Shown one piece after another: positions 30,001 through 38,145 of a stretch of 64,000 nt of DNA. Numbering within the stretch: the first letter of the stretch is position 1; every line of letters begins with the position of its first letter. The position numbers were made by a program, and so were the translations under genes. The notes under the pieces are model-generated. The model was not told where the DNA came from, did not search any database, and was given only the letters and a program-made list of their open reading frames with translations. Source of the DNA: Branchipolynoe longqiensis (Eukaryota; Annelida; Polychaeta; Phyllodocida; Polynoidae); NCBI GenBank assembly GCA_030323885.1, contig CM059198.1, positions 9,446,086 to 9,510,085 on the forward strand, read 5' to 3'.

Positions 30001-32306
30001 GAATAATGTGGTTACCCATTTTTATTTCCATAAATTTAACTAAAATTCCATATCGAAATGGGAGTAAAGGCCATATCACTAAAAATAACACTAACATCCG
30101 TATCAGATACGGGTAACCCGTATCATGTGGCGGGTCTGGGTACCCGTCAGTAACACGTCACTTCCGGAAACACAGCATTTGGGGGTCAGCCACACTAGGT
30201 CATGTCACTGGTCAGGTGAAGTGACACTGGAACTAATTAATTTGTGTGTTGGTAGTTTCACCTGGCAACATCTAAGGTCATATCAGGATGGGTACCCACT
30301 TGTAACTGTGCACACTCATGCACATTACCGCACTATTTATAAAGTCGCCATGAGGCCGCACTGTCACAGGTCGATACCCATCCTGATGTAACCTTAAATG
30401 TTGCCAGGACGTCAATCTCCAACAAACAACAGTAAAACCTCTCTAACCGACCACCTCCACAGATCGACCACTCCCCTATATCGATCGCTTTAATTGGGTC
30501 CCTAACGATCGCTCATTCAATATCATTGTAATGAAATGAAAAACTCCCTAAACCGACCACCTCCCTATTTGGACCATTTAAATTCGCTCCCACGGTCCGT
30601 CGATTTACAAAGGTTTTCAGGGGTGTAGCTAGACCTTTAACGATGTGTACTCCTAATTTCAGCAGGGGGTTTAGGGGGCCGCTTAAGCTTAAGCTGGTGG
30701 ATTTTACACATTTTAGACTTGAGTTTTCGACACTCCGGAGTACTAGATGCCTCCTCTCTCTCTCTCTCTGGCTTTATTATTTTTTAATTTAATTTTTTTT
30801 TGACAAAACGATGTGGACGTTTTGGCGTACACGTGTATGCCTAGCTACGCCCCTGGTTTTACTGTACTCTGACCTCCATACTTTAGCCGCCATTGCTCTT
30901 GCTGCTTCAGGTGCTGGAGGTGTTATGGCAGATGTATCCGCCGCGTGGCGCTGGGATCGCCCGTCAACCCAGGCAGCCTTACTTCATAGACTCGGCGGCG
31001 GAAATTGAATACCGGAAGAAGACCCTCCGGCTTGTGGGTAAGTGGGATGTGTGTGGCCAGAACAGACATGTGACATGTGGCATGTAGCATGTGATAGGTA
31101 ACTTTTTTCTTTTTTTTTCTTGAAGATTTATACTGCCTATCATGGATAAGTCTGAATAGACTTGTTTTCACCATTAGACAGTTTGTCGATAGAAAGCCTG
31201 AGTCTACACTTTTACCGACCCAAGGGATTTTTAACCTCCCACACCACATAGACATGGTAGGAGAGCAACTGGCCTTTGATGACGCTGTAAGTTATACACA
31301 GCGGTGGAAATCCAAATTGGCAGAGGTGGGAGCATGGGGAATCGAACCACCGACCTTCAGATTAGGAGTCCGACCTAGAAAAACGTCAGACACTCTGACC
31401 ACTCCGCTACAGAGAACACCACAACTTATGATAAGTGACATGACTTGCAACATGTGAATACAACATGTGACAATGTGGCATACAGCATGTGACATGTGGC
31501 ATGTAACAGGCAACTTATGATAATCGACATGTGATATGTGACATACAACACATTACATGCAACATGTGACATATGTCATGCAACACGTGGCATGTGACAT
31601 GTGACTTTCAATAAGCCACATACAACATATGACATCCAACATAAGGCTCGCTTTAGTATATATACCTATTGATCATATTTGACCACCAGATGCAATGGCC
31701 GAATGAGTTGAGCGTCTGTCTCCTGTTTTGGGAGATCGGGGAATTCGAATCCATGGGTTCCTGGGTTCGGACCCTCAAGTCAAACCAATGACTTAAAAAT
31801 GTATACTTGTCACTTCGTATTATGAGGGTAGGGCAAGAACTGGTTGGCTCAGTGTCATGATAATGTGACTGAGGTGGATATCAGGTTATGGTGCCTGGTC
31901 TCCCAGTGGGCACTATTAAGGCACCATGAATGCGCACTGTCACAACTCGGTACCCGTTCTGATATTACCTTAGATGTTGCTAGGACGTACAACAACAAAA
32001 CTCAAACAATCAGATTTGACCTGATTTCACTATGGCTTCGTTCCAGATGAGAAGGAAGCCTTCTACAGTACATCGCTGAGTTTTGCCATCAAGTCAAAGC
32101 TAGACAAAGCCGGCTTTGACCGAACACCAGCAGCTCCAAGAGGTGACGGGGAGACATCGTGGAATGACTCCGTCGGGGCCGCGCAGAAGTACATCACAAT
32201 GCAGAAGGACAAAATTCTGAAGGAGCAAGAGGAGAAGGAGAAGCGGGACAAGAAGGAGAGCAAGGCCAAGAAGGGCAGGGGCAAAGGGAAGTCAGGCGCC
32301 GAGTAG
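17769..32306 (+). CDS. IQ motif + von Willebrand A domain protein (3' ten exons)
   Basis: Ten exons joined in phase encode about 469 residues to the TAG at 32304-32306. An IQ motif (LQKFLRGYIERHRF, about residue 18) suggests calmodulin or myosin-light-chain-like binding. A basic helical stretch and a second helical exon (residues about 90-130) follow. A complete vWA domain spans residues about 135-330: DCSAS (DxSxS), Thr in GLTRTD, and Asp in LITDGK make up a full metal-ion-dependent adhesion site. The C-terminus is charged, ending in a Lys/Glu-rich coiled coil and KKGRGKGKSG. No signal peptide or membrane segment is seen in this part, so a cytosolic protein is likely. I do not recognise the family. 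The 5' exons are unassigned. Confidence 0.85.
18058..18615 (+). repeat. ~52-bp tandem array carrying splice-donor-like motifs
   Basis: About ten imperfect units, each with 'gaaggagagtaaggaatggt' and 'acatatggaggttcctaga'. Motif starts are near 18073, 18123, 18175, 18229, 18277, 18331, 18381, 18432, 18550 and 18605. The repeated GGAGAGTAAG matches the real exon end and donor at 18027-18037. A SINE tail fragment interrupts it at about 18471-18535. Confidence 0.9.
18620..18972 (-). repeat. SINE family B copy
   Basis: Minus strand: the CAA-rich tail appears as 'tttgtttgttgttgtttta' at the left, then the body and a tRNA-like head ending near 'gattaggccaccgtctg'. Confidence 0.8.
18995..19890 (+). 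repeat. ~77-bp tandem array in vWA intron
   Basis: Units carry 'aaaccaccctacccacacct' and then 'gtgtacgttctcaactaacc'. The 'accaccct' landmark recurs near 19026, 19105, 19540, 19617, 19697, 19772 and 19851, so units are 75-80 bases. A unique insertion sits at about 19175-19500. Confidence 0.9.
19923..20057 (+). CDS. vWA gene, exon 2 of the assigned set
   Basis: Acceptor 'catttaaag' ends at 19922; donor GTACAC at 20058; phase 1 on both sides. It encodes YEKTFFNMAISDKIPRNMLK, then LFKDCGHDPTEHMINDAYTN. The helical PRNMLKRLFKDCGHDPTEHM segment resembles one half of an EF-hand in rhythm, but no calcium loop is present. Confidence 0.85.
20258..20560 (+). repeat. SINE family C copy (tRNA-like head)
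   Basis: The head is CTCTGTGGCGGAGTGGTTAG and the B box is GGTTCGATTCCCC; the long body ends 'gataggcagtataaatcttc'. Minus-strand copies are at 31110-31430, 32350-32640 and, in part, 9340-9546. Confidence 0.85.
20561..20956. other. Intron sequence, no element assigned
   Basis: Unique-looking AT-rich intron. At 20787-20850 there is a fragment of the SINE B variant tail also seen at 25715-25795. Confidence 0.4.
20957..21533. mobile_element. MITE family 3, long CCGG-rich copy
   Basis: Inverted ends 'cctgccacaccttaccggattgag' and 'caatccggtgaggtgtgact' bound a body full of ACCGGAC/GTCCGG words. The same family is at 29477-29900, 44789-45200 and 50113-50420. This copy is longer and more diverged. 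It is non-coding. Confidence 0.75.
21534..22016. other. Intron sequence, no element assigned
   Basis: Contains a T-rich tract and fragments resembling the sequence at 27130-27470 ('cattctcccacat', 'tagtctagc.gtgc.tttagctc'), so part is an old repeat of unknown family. Confidence 0.4.
22017..23015. repeat. ~100-bp tandem repeat with a TIR element inserted
   Basis: Units carrying 'gtagcaagtaagtagtaacc' and 'aatatcgacaacaaattcag' recur with a period of about 98-102 bases (22735, 22833 and 22935, plus a diverged unit around 22220). Between them, 22327-22722 is an element with inverted ends ('gattcagcccgtacttggag' at the left, 'aagtacagggtgaatc' at the right). End fragments resembling it occur at 34725-34755 and 56315-56360. 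Confidence 0.75.
23068..23335 (-). repeat. SINE family B copy
   Basis: Minus strand, with the tail at the left ('tttgttgttgttttacatcc') and the body to 'aagtataaatttttaagtcattg'. The tRNA-like head is lost just before the acceptor of the next exon. Confidence 0.8.
23355..23447 (+). CDS. vWA gene, exon 3: start of vWA domain
   Basis: Acceptor 'cctacag' ends at 23354; donor GTAATG at 23448; phase 1 on both sides. It encodes CGSKADIIFIVDCSASLG and onward, the first beta strand and the DxSxS metal-binding loop. Confidence 0.92.
23459..24364. repeat. Mosaic of transposon remnants in vWA intron
   Basis: The parts are: a fragment starting like a pogo-type end (23459-23520); a poly-T run (23579-23599); a SINE B head in the plus direction (about 23620-23745); a left half of MITE family 2 (23895-24040); and a minus copy of the short element also at 30428-30612 (24042-24235, 'gtggtcgatctgtggaggtg'). 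Confidence 0.65.
24365..24493 (+). CDS. vWA gene, exon 4
   Basis: Acceptor 'tcgtgcag' ends at 24364; donor GTGAGG at 24494; phase 1 on both sides. It encodes EFVTSLHVGEQNVRVGYVPF and continues NTDVYQSFDLDMYDDVDSVI, a typical vWA second strand and helix. Confidence 0.92.
24500..25370 (+). repeat. Minisatellite rich in TGACTCA/TGAGTCA
   Basis: Imperfect short units built from GAGTCAGGGAGTCAG and CAGTGTGACTCAGTGATG. A larger 133-base tandem duplication is visible (24721-24853 and 24854-24986). It fills the intron after exon 4. Confidence 0.9.
25372..25560 (+). repeat. Interspersed repeat shared with 38995-39185 and 28395-28570 (-)
   Basis: The block 'gactgtttgcaatctacaaa' through 'acaagtgttaacacacttat' occurs at three places in the window. 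The family is unknown; it may be the 3' end of a longer retroelement. Confidence 0.7.
25615..25685 (+). CDS. vWA gene, exon 5
   Basis: Acceptor 'cctgtttcag' ends at 25614; donor GTGAGT at 25686; phase 1 in and phase 0 out. It encodes HVRYHKGLTRTDRALSKMRT and MFK. The Thr in LTRTD is the third MIDAS element. Confidence 0.9.
25695..25936 (-). repeat. SINE family B variant
   Basis: Minus strand with a different tail ('ttgattaagcaggggaaatttcag') but the same tRNA-like head, ending near 'cattcggccatcccgtct'. The same variant is at 53366-53570 (-) and 63150-63362 (+). Confidence 0.75.
25937..26376. other. Intron sequence, no element assigned
   Basis: Unique-looking sequence with no recognisable repeat, ending in the acceptor of exon 6. 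Confidence 0.4.
26377..26503 (+). CDS. vWA gene, exon 6
   Basis: Acceptor 'ttattccaccag' ends at 26376; donor GTGAGT at 26504; phase 0 in and phase 1 out. It encodes SARPDVPRIGILITDGKSDA and continues to KVDKIQIFVV. LITDG is the vWA core strand with the last MIDAS Asp. Confidence 0.92.
26618..26768 (+). mobile_element. MITE family 1 fragments
   Basis: A diverged MITE body ('tagtccaattgttttgagct') is followed by a second left end (26723-26768, 'taaagttgcatagtttgatg'). The second is cut by the SINE D copy. Confidence 0.6.
26769..27545 (+). repeat. SINE family D with an insertion
   Basis: The head, GGACGTAGCTCAGGCAGTAG, and body are at 26769-27022. The 3' end ('tttgacgcccaatagccgat') resumes at 27481-27545. 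The intervening 27025-27480 is another repeat similar to 21534-21800. The SINE was therefore split by a later insertion. Confidence 0.75.
27560..27688 (+). CDS. vWA gene, exon 7: end of vWA domain
   Basis: Acceptor 'gttacaaag' ends at 27559; donor GTGAGT at 27689; phase 1 on both sides. It encodes VGKNIDIPELLNVGGTRSTV and continues FIVPDYFSLWKIKTAIMKKA, the last strand and helix of the domain. Confidence 0.92.
27744..28060 (+). repeat. ~104-113-bp tandem repeat, 3 units
   Basis: 'aaagacaatgta' recurs at 27744, 27848 and 27961, with 'cagcattttcccatgaaata' and 'cagcaaacaagg' in each unit. Related single units lie at 51745-51900 and 52100-52215 (-) in the other gene. It runs into the end of a 'ggggcgtagctagg' element at 28052. 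Confidence 0.85.
28085..28200 (+). repeat. SINE family B, 3' part
   Basis: 'gtggggcagcactataaagt' through 'gatgttgccagggca', the 3' half of the family. Confidence 0.7.
28282..28358 (+). CDS. vWA gene, exon 8
   Basis: Acceptor 'ttttacttgcag' ends at 28281; donor GTGGGT at 28359; phase 1 in and phase 0 out. It encodes NCQYCHWVAPMDLQVDTTRG and LYKEE. The CQYCHW pair is notable but too short to call a metal site. Confidence 0.88.
28395..28980. other. Intron: inverted copy of the 25372 repeat, then unassigned
   Basis: 28395-28570 is a minus copy of the 25372-25560 repeat. The following 28590-28980 is T-rich intron in which no exon or known element was seen. Confidence 0.45.
28980..29448 (+). mobile_element. 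Two MITE family 2 copies in tandem
   Basis: First copy 28980-29205, second 29206-29448. Both start GAAGAGTTCAGGC; the second ends GCGCCTGAACTCTTCAT, the inverse of the start. The right end of the first directly abuts the left end of the second. Confidence 0.8.
29477..29900 (+). mobile_element. MITE family 3 copy
   Basis: Ends 'agtggctgtcacacatcacc' and 'ggtgatgtgtgacagccgct' are inverted repeats. The body has 'ggacatgaaac' and 'atcaacggatat' repeats. Confidence 0.85.
29901..30256. other. Intron sequence, no element assigned
   Basis: Contains a short TACCCGTAT-type inverted motif (30100-30125). Nothing else was recognised. Confidence 0.4.
30257..30420. repeat. Back-to-back SINE family B tails
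   Basis: The end 'caacatctaaggtcatatca' (minus) is followed at once by 'cataaagtcgccatgagg..gatgttgcc' (plus-like), so the 3' parts of two copies face each other and can form a hairpin. Confidence 0.6.
30428..30612 (+). mobile_element. Short pogo-like MITE
   Basis: Starts 'cagtaaaacctctctaaccg' and contains 'gaccacctcc' twice. It is an inverted-orientation relative of 24042-24235. The CAGTAAAACC start resembles pogo/Tigger-type ends. Confidence 0.65.
30617..30857. mobile_element. MITE with ends CAGGGGYGTAGCTAG
   Basis: Left end CAGGGGTGTAGCTAGAC, right end CTAGCTACGCCCCTGG, forming an inverted repeat. It is non-coding, about 240 bases. An end fragment of the same family is at 28052-28090. 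Confidence 0.8.
30911..31037 (+). CDS. vWA gene, exon 9
   Basis: Acceptor 'ctgcttcag' ends at 30910; donor GTAAGT at 31038; phase 0 in and phase 1 out. It encodes VLEVLWQMYPPRGAGIARQP and continues to IEYRKKTLRLV. Confidence 0.9.
31110..31430 (-). repeat. SINE family C copy
   Basis: Minus-strand copy with body 'actgcctatcatggataagt' and a tRNA-like head ending at 'ccgctacagagaac'. Confidence 0.85.
31431..31640 (+). repeat. Degenerate CATGTGACATGTGG array
   Basis: About 200 bases of imperfect short repeats of 'acatgtgacatgtggcatgt' type (also just before the SINE, 31066-31095). The SINE appears to have inserted into this array. Confidence 0.75.
31688..32005 (+). repeat. SINE family B copy
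   Basis: The head 'aatggccgaatgagttgagc' and 'gggttcggaccct', then the body and a CAA-rich tail (31989-32002). It ends 40 bases before the acceptor of the last exon. Confidence 0.85.
32047..32306 (+). CDS. vWA gene, last exon with stop
   Basis: Acceptor 'cgttccag' ends at 32046. It encodes EKEAFYSTSLSFAIKSKLDK and then a linker (APRGDGETSWNDSVGAAQKY). A Lys/Glu-rich helix and the basic tail KKGRGKGKSGAE follow, ending at TAG 32304-32306. No AATAAA signal was seen close downstream. Confidence 0.9.
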
Positions 32307-32349
32307 TGCAGTCTGGGACGGTTTGGGTTTTGATGGAGTGAGATATTCT

Positions 32350-32640
32350 TGTTCTTCTTCTTGAAGATTTACACTGCCTATTATGGATAAGTCTGAATAG
32401 ACTTGTTTTCATCATTAGACAGTTTGTCCATAGAAAGCCTGAGTCTACACTTTTACCGACCCAATTGATCTTTAACCCCCCACACCACATAGACATGGTA
32501 TGAGAGCAACTGGCCTTTGATGATGCTGTAAGTTATACACAGCGGTGGAAATCCAAATTGGCAGAGGTGAGGGCACAGGGAATCGAACCACTGACCTTCA
32601 GATTAGGAGTCCGACACTCTAACCACTCCGCTACAAGGAT
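32350..32640 (-). repeat. SINE family C copy
   Basis: A minus-strand copy starting about 45 bases after the stop codon of the vWA gene. It would form most of its proximal 3' UTR. Confidence 0.85.
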
Positions 32641-32766
32641 GAAAGATTTCTGCGGATTTCCGCGATTTCGCGGATTACCACGATTGTTGATATTCACTGA
32701 TTAACGTTCAGAAAATGTCAGTATATACGCCTACTAAATAATAATTGTGTTAGAGCGAGTGATAAG

Positions 32767-33046
32767 GCGTGAGGCAGCACCAGGCGAGGAGGAAGAAGCC
32801 AGGTGGCAGCACCAGGCGAGGGGAAAGAAGCCAGGTGGCAGCACCAGGCGAGGGCGAAGAAGCCAGGTGGAAGCACCAGGCGAGGAGGAAGAAGCCAGAT
32901 GGCAGCACCAGGCGAGGAGGAAGAAGCCAGGTGGCAGCACCAGGCGAGGGGGAAGAAGCCAGGTGGCAGCACCAGGCGAGGGCGAAGAAGCCAGGTGGCA
33001 GCACCAGGCGAGGGGGAAGAAGCCAGGTGGCAGCACCAGGCGAGTC
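32767..33046 (+). repeat. 32-bp minisatellite, about 8.7 units
   Basis: The unit includes 'gaagaagccaggtggcagca' followed by 'ccaggcgagg', with a period of 32 bases and near-perfect units. Because 32 is not a multiple of three, several frames on both strands stay open. The resulting peptides (QVAAPGE.., LPPGFF..) are artefacts. Confidence 0.95.
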
Positions 33047-33900
33047 AGAAGGCCTGACCAGTCGCTTGAGTAGATGAGTGTCATTAGTTGTGCTCGGTAT
33101 AGAGGGGGTGCACGTGACGTCATTACTGAGCAATCAGCAGTCAGCGGGCTGCCATCTTGGATTATGAGCACCCTCCCTGCCATGTTGTGAATGCATGCAG
33201 ATGCAGTAAAACAGAGTTTTCTTGTGTTGTTCTGGGAGGTTTACATCCAATGTGTTTACTTACAGTACTTTAGCAACAACTTCTGAGGCCAAACTGCTCA
33301 AAACAGTGACAAATAATTAAACCAACAAATCAGTAAATAAGCACAGTGTAGCCAGTTGCAAGCCTTATGTTGTATGTCATCCAATATGGCCACCGAAAGT
33401 TGTCTTGTGACGTCATTACACCCCCTCTATTAGTATAGAGTCAGTTGATTATAACTTGAAATGAACTGAGGACAGTTCTGAGTTCATAGATAATTGATTT
33501 CCGGATAGTTATACTCGAATAATTGCTTATTCAACACATATTATATGTTGCAATTTATTAGTTCAAATCCCCTTCTTATATGACCATAGATGTTACTAGA
33601 GCACAAAACCCAAACAAGAAGAAAGAGTTAGATATGGGCGATAATACAGTCACAACAAGGATAGTTGGAACCTGACTTCCGGCATTTTCCCGCGATTCCC
33701 TGACAGTGCTAATCCTATAGCGGAAATCAGCATCTTCGCGGAAATTCAAAGTTGATGGCGAGGTTTCCGCGTTTTTTGTTGACGACCACTTTAGGAAATG
33801 GGTTTAGGGGGATTCTGGGAAGCGGTGGTATTGAGGATTTGTGTCAAACCATTAGCACCACATGACCAGTGCCTCGTCGGCCATCATGGTTGGATAGAAA
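33047..33900. other. Intergenic, no gene recognised
   Basis: Spacer after the vWA gene. It has two related segments ('gtgacgtcattac' at 33113 and 33408, both near 'ccccctcta'), possibly ends of an inverted element spanning about 33095-33430. No exon was seen. Confidence 0.4.
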
Positions 33901-33905
33901 GCACT

Positions 33906-34265
33906 GCCAATGTGGCAACGGCATTAATATCGCACAGATTTTGGGTTTAATTTGACCAAATTTCACTTTTTGAGTAAGTTATTCTCATAAATAACATTAT
34001 TTCAACCCCCGAGTGAATATTCATGATTCAAAATAACAGAATTAGATCGTAGCAGTGAATATAGATTTGTGCTTTTTGTTTTGTCTACCTTCGACAATAT
34101 CGCTGCCAATGCGGCGGCAGCATCAATATCGCACCGATTTTGTGTTTAATTTGACAGGATTTCACTTTTTGAGTAAGCTATTCTCATAAATAACATTATT
34201 TCAACCCCCGAGTGAATATTCATGATTCTAAATAACAGAATTCCATCATAGCAGTGAATAAATGT
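33906..34265 (+). repeat. ~198-bp tandem duplication
   Basis: 'gccaatgtggcaacggcatt' at 33906 and 'gccaatgcggcggcagcatc' at 34104 begin two diverged copies. Both contain 'aataacattatttcaacccc'. Confidence 0.8.
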
Positions 34266-34540
34266 GTGCTTTTTCTTTTATTTACATACACTTGATAGTA
34301 GAAGGAACTGCTTCTATCCAACCATGAAGCAGGAGTAGTGTGATGCCTACGTCACACTCAAATCCTCAATAGGTGACGGTGGATAATTATAAGGGGATGT
34401 GGGAAGAGAAGTATAAGATGGTGAAAGGAGTGGAGTGTGTGCATGATGATAAGAGGTATGGGAAGGGTGTTGTTGAAAGGTGGAGTGATAGGAGGATATG
34501 GGTGAGGGGTGTGGGAAGAGGATTGTGGGATTGGTTGGTT
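34266..34540. other. Intergenic, no gene recognised
   Basis: Purine-rich, ggag/gaag-like sequence at 34376-34530 with no known element. Confidence 0.4.
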
Positions 34541-34715
34541 GGTTGTTGGAGTTCTACATCCTTGCAACATCTAAGGTCATATGACAGGTACCGACTTGTG
34601 ACAGTGCGCACTCATGTGACTTTATAGTACTGCCCCACTGGGAAATCATGCCACTGGCACCATGACCCGATATCCCACTCAGTCACATTATCCTGATACT
34701 GAGCCAACCTGACCC
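34541..34715 (-). repeat. SINE family B, 3' part
   Basis: Minus copy from 'ttggttgttggagttctaca' to 'cacattatcctgatactgag', truncated before the head. Confidence 0.75.
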
Positions 34716-34949
34716 TGTTCACTGTAGTAGAGCCTACGGGGTGAATCTTTTATCTAGCGCTAACCCTGCTATAAAATGGGGATAAGCTAACACTGGCTAA
34801 CCGCTTCATGTTATATACCGTTTTTGCATAGCTATCTACATAGTAATAGGAGTAGAAAAAAAAGAAGATATATATACAAAGAAAATGCAAAAAGAACTGA
34901 CATAGATTAACCACCACTTACCTGCTACTGTAATACAGGCAATCAAACA

Positions 34950-35064
34950 CCTTATCAGCTACTACTGTGTGATAAGATAACTCCACCACTACACCTGGCC
35001 AGCATTGAAAACAAGCCCGAGTACTCGAGCTTATATGCTATGGACATTATAAACACAGCCTCAA
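34950..35064 (+). repeat. Interspersed repeat shared with 9016-9135
   Basis: See 9016-9135. It ends directly at the MITE family 1 left end. Confidence 0.6.
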
Positions 35065-35419
35065 TTAAAGTTGCATAGTCCGATGGTTTTGAGTTTCTGA
35101 AATTTTCTGAGATGAATACATTAGGTTGATCGTTATTATGTACCTTACTTTAGCTTGAAGTCATTTCTATTTTAAGTGGCTAACTTTTGAGATATTTAAA
35201 GTGGAACCATGCAAAATTAATGTTGGCAACCTTGTCAAAACTCTGACCCCATAGGCTTCTGCAGTAACAGGTTCTATTCAATTGCCTCAGTATTCCTTTC
35301 TGTGTGGTGACAAATGTTTAATAAGTGCACCAGTATCTAAGTTAGATATAGAGAATCAAATTTAGATAATTGTTTTGGTTTTGAAAATTTGATATTTTCA
35401 TCGGACTATGCAACTTTAA
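35065..35419 (+). mobile_element. MITE family 1, full copy
   Basis: TTAAAGTTGCATAGTCCGAT at the left, ATCGGACTATGCAACTTTAA at the right; 355 bases. It is non-coding. Its body is the reference for all other copies ('gaagtcatttctattttaag', 'aacaggttctattcaattg'). Confidence 0.9.
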
Positions 35420-35654
35420 ATTTTTTTTAAATCCTGGTGGTAGGCGTTATCCCTGGGATAGGAGCGCTAACACTGGTTCTCGCATACAGGCTCAGAACGA
35501 GGCTGGCCCCCTTAAGGCATTCAGTGTCCTATTTCTTTTGCATCAATGTTATAAGGAAAATCCATATATAAATGGGTTATTCTCCAAAACTTGGCACCAC
35601 ATATTTGGTCTCCACATTACAATGCTGATAATTAAGTCTTTGTTTTATTGATAC

Positions 35655-36035
35655 AAAGACCCTATAATACTAAGACGGCTCACTCAGCCTGTACTGTGTA
35701 ATCAAAATTATCAAACCCACCACTTGGTGTGCTGGCTGTTCTCTTGGTTAAACAGGTGCTATATTATATGTATAAATGTATATATGAATGTGAAAGATGT
35801 GTGATGATGGCGATGATAATGATGATGCTGATGATGATGTGTATTTGTTCATAGCAATTTCATATTGATGTGTATTCATAGTTACCTATCTCATGCATGA
35901 TATAATTGTATGGGTTTACATGTGAAACACCAACCCGCAGCCGGGCTGATCAAACCCACCACAAGGTGGCACTGCAAAATTTACATTACCATTGGAGAGA
36001 TAGGGAGTGAGCCGTCTTAGTATTATAGGGTCTTT
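35655..36035 (+). mobile_element. MITE family 5 (TIR AAAGACCCTATAATACTAAG)
   Basis: A perfect inverted end pair of about 31 bases (AAAGACCCTATAATACTAAG.. and ..CTTAGTATTATAGGGTCTTT). The body has inverted 'ggtgggtttgat' segments and a GATGAT-type microsatellite. The second copy is at 52723-53094 in the opposite orientation. Confidence 0.92.
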
Positions 36036-36280
36036 GATTGATAGCAAGTCAAATAATTATTTTAGCCTCTGTCTATTAAGTATGTTAGCAGTTCTACATG
36101 TATTGAATTTATCCCACATAAGATATCAAAATTATAATTGTATGATTTTTGCGCTAGAGTGACATGTTCAAAAGAGCGCTACGTTAGAGGCTGAATTTGC
36201 ATCTCTGATGCTAATGTACTCTAGTGTACTCTAACATACTCTAGCATTCTCTAGCGTATTCTAGCATACTTGGACGAAGC

Positions 36281-36556
36281 CCTGGTCACATAGCCATTAG
36301 TGTACATAGGTGAACGTAGTGAAGGCTAACATAGTTAAACATAGCTGAACGTACCGGCATCCATACTGTAATGTATTTATCCATACCATAACGTTTTTAT
36401 CCGTACCGTAACGTATTTATCTGTACCAAAACCTGCCATACCTTAAAGTATTTCAACGTAGTTTAACATAGTTACACCATGTTTGACCCACGTTAGACTC
36501 CACTACATTCACCTACATTCAACTATGTCCACTAACGTGTATGTGACCGGGGCATA
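36281..36556 (+). mobile_element. MITE family 4 (largely palindromic)
   Basis: Left 'ggtcacatagccattagtg', right 'cactaacgtgtatgtgaccg'. The two halves are built of inverted GAACGTAGTGGAGGCTAACG-like words. Relatives are at 48949-49739 and 57469-58025. Confidence 0.8.
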
Positions 36557-36564
36557 AGGATGTT

Positions 36565-36918
36565 ATAGTTGCATAGTCCGATGGTTTTCAGTTTTTGTCA
36601 TTTTCTGAAATAAATATATTAGGTTGATCATTATAATCTATCTTACTTCAGTGTGACATAACTTTTATTTTAAATGCCTAACTTTTTAGAAATTTGAAGT
36701 GCAAACATACCAAATTAATTGTTGGATGCATTCCAAAGCTCTGACACCATAATCTTCTACAGTAACAGATTCTATTGAATTGACTCCGTATTCTCTTCTA
36801 TGTGGCAACAAAAATGCTTAATAAGTGCATCAGTATCTAAGTTAGATATGTAGAATCAAATCTAGGCCAGTGTTTGGGTTTTGAAATTGTGATGCTTTCA
36901 TCGGACTATGCAGCTTTA
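36565..36918 (+). mobile_element. MITE family 1, full copy
   Basis: AGTTGCATAGTCCGATGG at the left, ATCGGACTATGCAGCTTT at the right. It lies 10 bases after the family 4 element. Confidence 0.88.
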
Positions 36919-37177
36919 CAGTTACAAAAATATCATGGTTGGACAGATGAATACTTACAATTTATTTGAGTCCAAAATCTCAACAGAAATATTATATAAA
37001 GTAGGCCCGATAATAGTTTGTAATGCTTATCTCAAAATTGACATTTTCATAAACAAGCAGCCAAAGGCTAGTGGCTGGAAATATCAATAGATAAACCTGG
37101 CTACATCAATATATATAGAGATGAGTCCCAAATCCAGTTGAACTATATTATGTAGTACATTCGCTCCCATGTACACA

Positions 37178-37179
<2 letters not shown>

Positions 37180-37224
<45 letters not shown>
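37180..37224. repeat. (TA)n microsatellite
   Basis: About 44 bases of alternating T and A. Confidence 0.95.
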
Positions 37225-37226
<2 letters not shown>

Positions 37227-37844
37227 ATGCCTAGTAACATAAGTTAGAGTTCATAACTGTGTCATTCTCTGAAACTGGACACCATATATTTGGTTCCCGC
37301 GTTATGTTGGCGATGATTAATTATTTCTTTTTTTGGTAGCAATTCAAATAATTATTGTTGCCTCTGTGTGTAGAGTATGTTAGAAATATTACATGTATTT
37401 AATCTATCCCACAAAATGCATAAATGATACGCTTATATCACTGTGTATGATTTAGTGTTCAAATGAAAATGTGAAAATTGATATATCGACACCATGCATT
37501 TTACCCCAACAAATTTCAACTTTTTTTCTAGTTTTTTTTTCTTGTAGGACATAATTTTGTTTGCTTAGCTGTTATCAATAAAATCTTGTTTAAATTTGTT
37601 GTGTGTGTTCAAATTATGTTCTAGATGTGTGTTTGATTTCCATGTTACACAAGTGATATTAACGCATTGTTCAATTGGTGTAAAATCAAAATCAATAGGT
37701 TAAATAGCTTTTTTTGTTGAGCAACTCTTGACATATGCACAACACATAGATCGAAGCCTTTATGTGAACATTGGTTCTGCTATTTTTTAGAATGTTTTTT
37801 TTTGCTATTATTTGGAAGGTTTTCACTTTTGGTTTCTAAGGTAA
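37225..37844. other. Intergenic, no gene recognised
   Basis: AT-rich. No exon or known repeat was seen apart from short T runs. Confidence 0.4.
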
Positions 37845-38145
37845 AACAGAAAAACATTTTAGCCTTTTTGAGGGCAGCTGGACTGTACCACCTCATATAG
37901 TTTACTAAATAGATTCTATCAATTATTAATAAAAAACCTTTCTTTTTCTATGGGAATTTGTTTCCCTTGACCACAAATATATGATTGTGAGCTTTCTACT
38001 TTAATGAGTGTCTATTGGCACATAATTGATTGTCTGCTTTTACATGTAAAAGTGATGGTTTGAACAAAAACAAACATTTCTCGCCGTGAATATGGCCTAT
38101 GCTGCCGACACGGCGTAAAGCAACCACCAATCAATCAATCAATCT
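37845..38145 (+). mobile_element. LINE 3' end (same family as 40396-40940)
   Basis: Starts at 'gtaaaacagaaaaacatttt' and carries 'gagggcagctggactgtacc', then a conserved 3' UTR ending 'gccgacacggcgtaaag' and a (CAAT)n tail. It is a 5'-truncated insertion nearly identical to 40637-40940. Confidence 0.85.

Noticed and set aside
32734..33183. Proline/leucine-rich secreted protein on either strand
   Set aside because: The frames come from a 32-bp repeat with a period not divisible by three. All frames show the same artefact.
35655..36035. Protein-coding exon suggested by a regular GATGAT run
   Set aside because: The run is a microsatellite inside a MITE with perfect terminal repeats.
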